Both the position numbers and the translations under genes were made by a program. A DNA stretch of 64,000 nucleotides from Flavobacteriaceae bacterium (GTDB lineage: Bacteria > Bacteroidota > Bacteroidia > Flavobacteriales > Flavobacteriaceae). The stretch covers positions 1 through 64,000 of the forward strand of contig CANFNV010000009.1 of the NCBI GenBank assembly GCA_947448525.1, written 5' to 3'. The notes beneath the pieces were generated by a model. It saw nothing but the letters and a program-made list of their open reading frames with translations, ran no database searches and was not told the origin of the DNA. Of the stretch, positions 60,379 through 64,000 are shown one piece after another. Each line of letters starts with the position of its first letter. The stretch's first letter is position 1.

Positions 60379-61650
60379 ATGAACTTATCACAAAGAGACA
60401 AAGTCTACAACTGGCATCCCTATACACAGCATAAAACATCATCTGATTTTCCAGCCATAATCAAAGGGAAAGGCGCCTTACTTTGGGATGAAAACGGCAA
60501 AGAATATATCGATGCAATTGCCTCATGGTGGGTAAATCCCTTTGGACATTCAAATACCATTATTGCAGATGCTATCTATAAACAGCTCACGACATTAGAA
60601 CACGTTTTGTTTGGTGGATTTACGCATGATAAAGCCGTAGAATTATCGGAGAAATTAATGGAAATTTTACCTTCTAATCAGCAGAAAATTTTTTATTCCG
60701 ACAATGGTTCTACGGCAGTTGAAGTAGCTATAAAATGTTCGTTTCAATACAATTATAATAAAGGAATTAAAAAAACCAAAATCATTGCTTTAGAAAATGC
60801 TTTTCACGGCGATACTTTTGGCGCCATGGCGGCAAGTGGAATTTCATTTTTTACCGATGCTTTCAATGGCTCGTTGTTAGAAGTAGTTCGAATTCCTATT
60901 CCAACAATTGATAACGAAGACAAAAGCATAGCTGTACTAACAAATTTGGTTAAAACTAATGAGTTTGCAGCGTTTATTTTTGAACCCTTAGTTCTTGGAG
61001 CTGCAGGTATGGTAATGTATCAGCCCGAAGTGCTTGATAAAATGATTGCCATTTGTAAGCAAAATAATGTTTTTACAATTGCCGATGAAGTAATGACTGG
61101 ATTTGGAAAAACTGGAAAAATATTCGCCACAGATTATTTAGAAAATAAACCCGACATGATGTGCTTATCAAAAGCACTAACTGGTGGAACAATTCCAATG
61201 GCAATAACCTCATTTACGCAAGAAATATTCGATGGATTTTATGATGATGATGTAAATAAAGCATTGTTTCATGGGCATACATTCACTGCAAATCCTTCGG
61301 GTTGCGCAGCAGCTTTAGCTAGTATTTCGTTATTGCAATCTCAAGAAATGCAAAACAACATTTATCGTATAAATCAATCCCATTTGGAATTCGATTCTAA
61401 AATAAAAAATCATCCAAAAGTAAAAACTACACGCGTGCTCGGAGTGATATTCGCATTAGAAGTAACAACGGATAGCGAAGAAAGTTACTATGGATCCTTA
61501 CGTAATAAACTTTACAATTTTTTTATAGAAAACGGCGTTATTTTGCGCCCAGTAGGCAACATAGTTTACATTTTACCGCCCTATATCATTACCGAAAATC
61601 AATTGCAAAAAATCTATCAAACCATTGAAAATGCTTTGGAAATAGTGTAA
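60379..61650 (+). CDS. bioA: Adenosylmethionine-8-amino-7-oxononanoate aminotransferase
   Basis: 423 residues, class III PLP aminotransferase. HPYTQHKT at the start and WWVNPFGHSN are BioA-specific. The PLP-binding Asp is in ADEVMTGFGKTG and the Schiff-base Lys in LSKALTGG. It converts KAPA to 7,8-diaminononanoate using AdoMet as amino donor. It is third in the cluster, consistent with the order of the pathway's neighbours. Confidence 0.96.
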   Translation: MNLSQRDKVYNWHPYTQHKTSSDFPAIIKGKGALLWDENGKEYIDAIASWWVNPFGHSNTIIADAIYKQLTTLEHVLFGGFTHDKAVELSEKLMEILPSNQQKIFYSDNGSTAVEVAIKCSFQYNYNKGIKKTKIIALENAFHGDTFGAMAASGISFFTDAFNGSLLEVVRIPIPTIDNEDKSIAVLTNLVKTNEFAAFIFEPLVLGAAGMVMYQPEVLDKMIAICKQNNVFTIADEVMTGFGKTGKIFATDYLENKPDMMCLSKALTGGTIPMAITSFTQEIFDGFYDDDVNKALFHGHTFTANPSGCAAALASISLLQSQEMQNNIYRINQSHLEFDSKIKNHPKVKTTRVLGVIFALEVTTDSEESYYGSLRNKLYNFFIENGVILRPVGNIVYILPPYIITENQLQKIYQTIENALEIV

Positions 61651-61761
61651 TTTTGTATTTATTAAGCAAATAGTAAATGTTAAAAGATATTGACTTTATT
61701 TTTTGATTTAAAAACCTTCGTTAATCTCTGTGATTTCTCTGTGAATCTCTTGTAATTTAAT
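61651..61761. repeat. bioA-ketoacyl synthase spacer with TCTCTGTGA units
   Basis: AATCTCTGTGATTTCTCTGTGAATCTCTTG at about 61720-61752 is a run of the same degenerate unit found in the other spacers of the cluster. No terminator is seen. Confidence 0.5.
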
Positions 61762-62922
61762 ATGAAACAAAAAATCGCCATCACAGCATTAGCATCAATG
61801 TCACCACTAGGAAAAAATCCTGATGCTATTTGGCAAAATTACCTATCTAATAAAACATTAATTTCAACCAGAGAATTCCACGGAAGTAATCAATTTGTTG
61901 CCACTATTCCTTCAGAAATAAGAAATGAAATTGAAGATTTAAGAAAGAGTCAAATCAAATATAAAGGATTAGATGAAACGGTTTTATTCTCCATTTTAGT
62001 AGCACGTCAAGCTATAAAAAATGCGCGTTGGAAAGCAGGCGATGATTTCGGAATCAATATAGGATCCTCTCGTGGTGCCACACAATTATTTGAAAAGCAC
62101 CACCAAGAATTTATAGAAACCGGCAAAACGGCAACATTAACGTCTCCTACTACAACTCTTGGAAATATATCTTCTTGGGTGGCACATGATTTAAAAAATA
62201 ATGGTCCCGAAATTTCACATTCTATAACCTGTTCCACAGCTTTACATGCGATTTTAAATGCTGCGGCATGGTTGCAATCGGGAATGGCAACAAAGTTTCT
62301 AGTCGGTGGGAGTGAAGCGCCTCTTACTGCCTTTACTATTGCTCAAATGCATGCTTTGAAGATTTACGCAAAAGAAAACATAGAATATCCTTGTCGTTCT
62401 TTCGATTTAAATAAAACTAAAAACACCATGGTTCTTGGCGAAGCAGCATCGATGGCTTGTTTGGAATTGGGCAATAACAAATATGCATTGGGCTACATTA
62501 CTGGTCTTGGATATGCCACTGACGAATTGGAACACAACATTTCCATTTCTCAAGAAGCAGTTTGTTTCCAAAAATCGATGGCGATGGCTTTGGTGAATAC
62601 GCCTTTGGAGGAAGTAGATGCAATTATAATGCATGCACCAGGAACTTTAAAAGGAGATTCATCTGAATATAAAGCAATTTTAAAAATATTTGGCCAAAAC
62701 CACCCAATGCTTACAACTAACAAATGGAAAGTTGGGCACACGTTTGGCGCTTCGGGCATGCTGGGTCTAGAATTGGCGCTGATGATGATGCAAAACAATC
62801 ACTTTATTGCAGTGCCCTTTTCTGAAAAGCAAACCATCAGAAAAAAAATCCTTAAAGTAATGATAAATGCTGTTGGTTTTGGAGGCAATGCGGTCAGTAT
62901 TTTAGTATCGAAAGAGTTCTAA
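61762..62922 (+). CDS. Beta-ketoacyl synthase-like enzyme of the biotin cluster
   Basis: 386 residues, thiolase fold. The Cys nucleophile is in SITCSTALHAI, and the two His of the KAS I/II triad are in IIMHAPGTLKGDSSEY and WKVGHTFGASGML. It is slightly shorter than FabF (about 412). It follows bioA in the same direction, so it probably supplies or extends the pimeloyl chain for BioF. Chain specificity cannot be read from sequence. No bioC or bioH is in the window. Confidence 0.85.
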   Translation: MKQKIAITALASMSPLGKNPDAIWQNYLSNKTLISTREFHGSNQFVATIPSEIRNEIEDLRKSQIKYKGLDETVLFSILVARQAIKNARWKAGDDFGINIGSSRGATQLFEKHHQEFIETGKTATLTSPTTTLGNISSWVAHDLKNNGPEISHSITCSTALHAILNAAAWLQSGMATKFLVGGSEAPLTAFTIAQMHALKIYAKENIEYPCRSFDLNKTKNTMVLGEAASMACLELGNNKYALGYITGLGYATDELEHNISISQEAVCFQKSMAMALVNTPLEEVDAIIMHAPGTLKGDSSEYKAILKIFGQNHPMLTTNKWKVGHTFGASGMLGLELALMMMQNNHFIAVPFSEKQTIRKKILKVMINAVGFGGNAVSILVSKEF

Positions 62923-62958
62923 AATTTCATCATTTAAAATCAACTTTCAATAAACACA

Positions 62959-63432
62959 CTAGCGTTCCAATTCCTTTACTTTTTCATAAATCAAATCGCT
63001 CTCCCATCCTTTTCGAAGTAGGGAGTCACAGAATTTTTTACGCTTTTTTAAAGTGTTTTTTTCTGTAATTGTCTCCCAAAGTCTATCAGCTAGAATTTGA
63101 AAAGTGTTGTTATATTCATCCGAAGGGATTTTTTTTAAAGCTATATTTATTAGATAATCCGATATTCTTCGAGCTTTAAGTTCGTTTTTAATACGAATTT
63201 TACCCCATTTTTTTTGATGAAATTTACTGATGGAAAAAATAGAAGCAAATCGTTCTTCATTCAAGAAATTGTGCTCAATTAAAAGAACAATAATTTGGCT
63301 CTTTTCTTGTTCTGAAATACCAAAATCAATTAGCTTTTTTTGTACTTCAAGATGACAACGTTCTTGATAAGCACAATACGATTCTAACTTTTGTAGAATT
63401 TCTTTTATAGCACTTGTTGGTTGCGAACTCAA
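62959..63432 (-). CDS. recX: Regulatory protein RecX
   Basis: 157 residues made of three-helix repeats (EVQKKLIDFGI, LIEHNFLNEERFASIFSISK, WGKIRIKNELKARRIS, and a C-terminal FCDSLLRKGWESDLIYEKV), which is the RecX pattern. It restrains RecA filaments. It is convergent with the ketoacyl synthase gene (36-bp gap) and no recA is adjacent. Confidence 0.92.
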   Translation of the reverse strand: MSSQPTSAIKEILQKLESYCAYQERCHLEVQKKLIDFGISEQEKSQIIVLLIEHNFLNEERFASIFSISKFHQKKWGKIRIKNELKARRISDYLINIALKKIPSDEYNNTFQILADRLWETITEKNTLKKRKKFCDSLLRKGWESDLIYEKVKELER

Positions 63433-63461
63433 ATTTAATTATTGTTTAATTTTGTAAATAT

Positions 63462-63500
63462 AAAAAAGCCATCTCAAAAATCGATATTGAAATGGCTTAA
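63462..63500 (-). terminator. Terminator of the T9SS cargo gene
   Basis: On the minus strand AAGCCATTTCAA pairs with TTGAGATGGCTT and ends in a T-run. It lies directly downstream of that gene's stop. Confidence 0.8.
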
Positions 63501-63518
63501 ATTGTAAAAATAAAAAGT

Positions 63519-64000
63519 TTATTCTACTATTAATTTTTTTGTAATACCAGTATCCGTTTTTACAAAATAAATTCCTGAACTAAATGAATTTGTATTAATA
63601 AAAACTGCATTTTTTTCGGTCAACAAAACTTTTCCACTTAAATCATAAACCATAATGTTTTGTGAGGTGCTTAAATGAACTAATTCTTTATTACTTGGAT
63701 TTGGGTACAACATAAAATCAGTATTTTCTAATGCAAAATTATGATTTCCTAAAGTAGCCACATCTACTGACACATCATCTAAAGCAAGTTGGGCTCTTGT
63801 TCCAGTTCCGCTAATGTAATAATAAACCCATCGCACTTGAACAAGAGGTTGTCCATTACAACTCATTGGTAATGAAGTATATTTGTCTGTTGAAGTATTA
63901 TCAGCACCACTTAAATATTCTTCTGTAGTTGGAAATTCCATCCAATCCGCATTAGGATTTCCAGCACCATTTCCTATTCTATATTGCATTCTCAAACCAT
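63519..64000 (-). CDS. Secreted protein with T9SS sorting domain, C-terminal part (5' end off window)
   Basis: The frame stays open to the window edge, so only the last ~160 residues are seen. They show a beta-sandwich segment (LDDVSVDVATLGNH-type, with YYYISGTGTRAQLALDD, common at the C-terminal side of secreted nucleases and peptidases) followed by a T9SS type A sorting domain (LYPNPSNKELVHL, YDLSGKVLL, SSGIYFVK, ending KLIVE). It would be exported and carried over the outer membrane by T9SS. The catalytic part is not visible, so no function is given. Confidence 0.85.
   Translation of the reverse strand, partial: GLRMQYRIGNGAGNPNADWMEFPTTEEYLSGADNTSTDKYTSLPMSCNGQPLVQVRWVYYYISGTGTRAQLALDDVSVDVATLGNHNFALENTDFMLYPNPSNKELVHLSTSQNIMVYDLSGKVLLTEKNAVFINTNSFSSGIYFVKTDTGITKKLIVE

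Overview
The window looks like a chromosome segment of a Flavobacterium-like member of the Bacteroidota. It is AT-rich. Secreted proteins end in type IX secretion (T9SS) sorting domains. Promoters carry the TAnnTTTG -7 box. Family-typical genes are present (DUF4270, DUF4286, a TonB-dependent receptor with a carboxypeptidase-like plug extension, RseP, and an atpD-atpC pair apart from the other ATP synthase genes). No rRNA is present; one tRNA (Asn, GTT) is.

Layout. 1-507: the 3' end of a secreted M43-type metallopeptidase and its terminator. 507-16678: accessory DNA inserted at the 3' end of the tRNA-Asn gene. The 9-bp sequence GCTCCCCCT, which is the antisense of the tRNA acceptor 3' end, occurs at 507, 1792 and 16670. 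These three sites delimit two tandem insertions. Element A (507-1800) is a decayed remnant holding a DinB-like gene. Element B (1792-16678) is about 14.9 kb. It carries an AbiE-like toxin-antitoxin pair with an XRE gene, a small serine recombinase, a long WG-repeat membrane protein, a run of small envelope/secreted proteins including an archaemetzincin-like protease, unknown genes, a ParB-methyltransferase fusion and a large serine recombinase whose 3' end overlaps the attachment site and the tRNA. 16671-64000: core chromosome.

Core genes by block. rseP and a T9SS M1 aminopeptidase (minus strand); serS; a TPR protein, a DUF4286 protein, rsmA, mgtE and a 2-hydroxyacid dehydrogenase; an OlsF-like bifunctional acyltransferase; exonuclease III; an OmpA-like lipoprotein; a complete RND efflux operon; an aldo/keto reductase; a minus-strand run panC-panD-flippase-like-esterase-like-radA-GT51 transglycosylase; a GT5-like protein, a DUF4270 lipoprotein and glmS; a TonB receptor with an SGNH-type lipoprotein; atpD-atpC; a small DUF2975/XRE membrane module; a biotin cluster bioF-bioD-bioA with a ketoacyl synthase; recX; and the 3' end of another T9SS cargo protein.

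The most interesting observation is at the recombinase of element B. Its stop codon lies inside the tRNA-Asn gene, so its last 8 residues are antisense tRNA. If the element is circularised in silico, the frame instead runs into the element's left end and gains a different 21-residue tail. The decayed element A has a left end that encodes, in the same frame, a tail of exactly the same length with similar residues. This suggests the circular-form C-terminus is the selected one and that integration truncates and replaces it.
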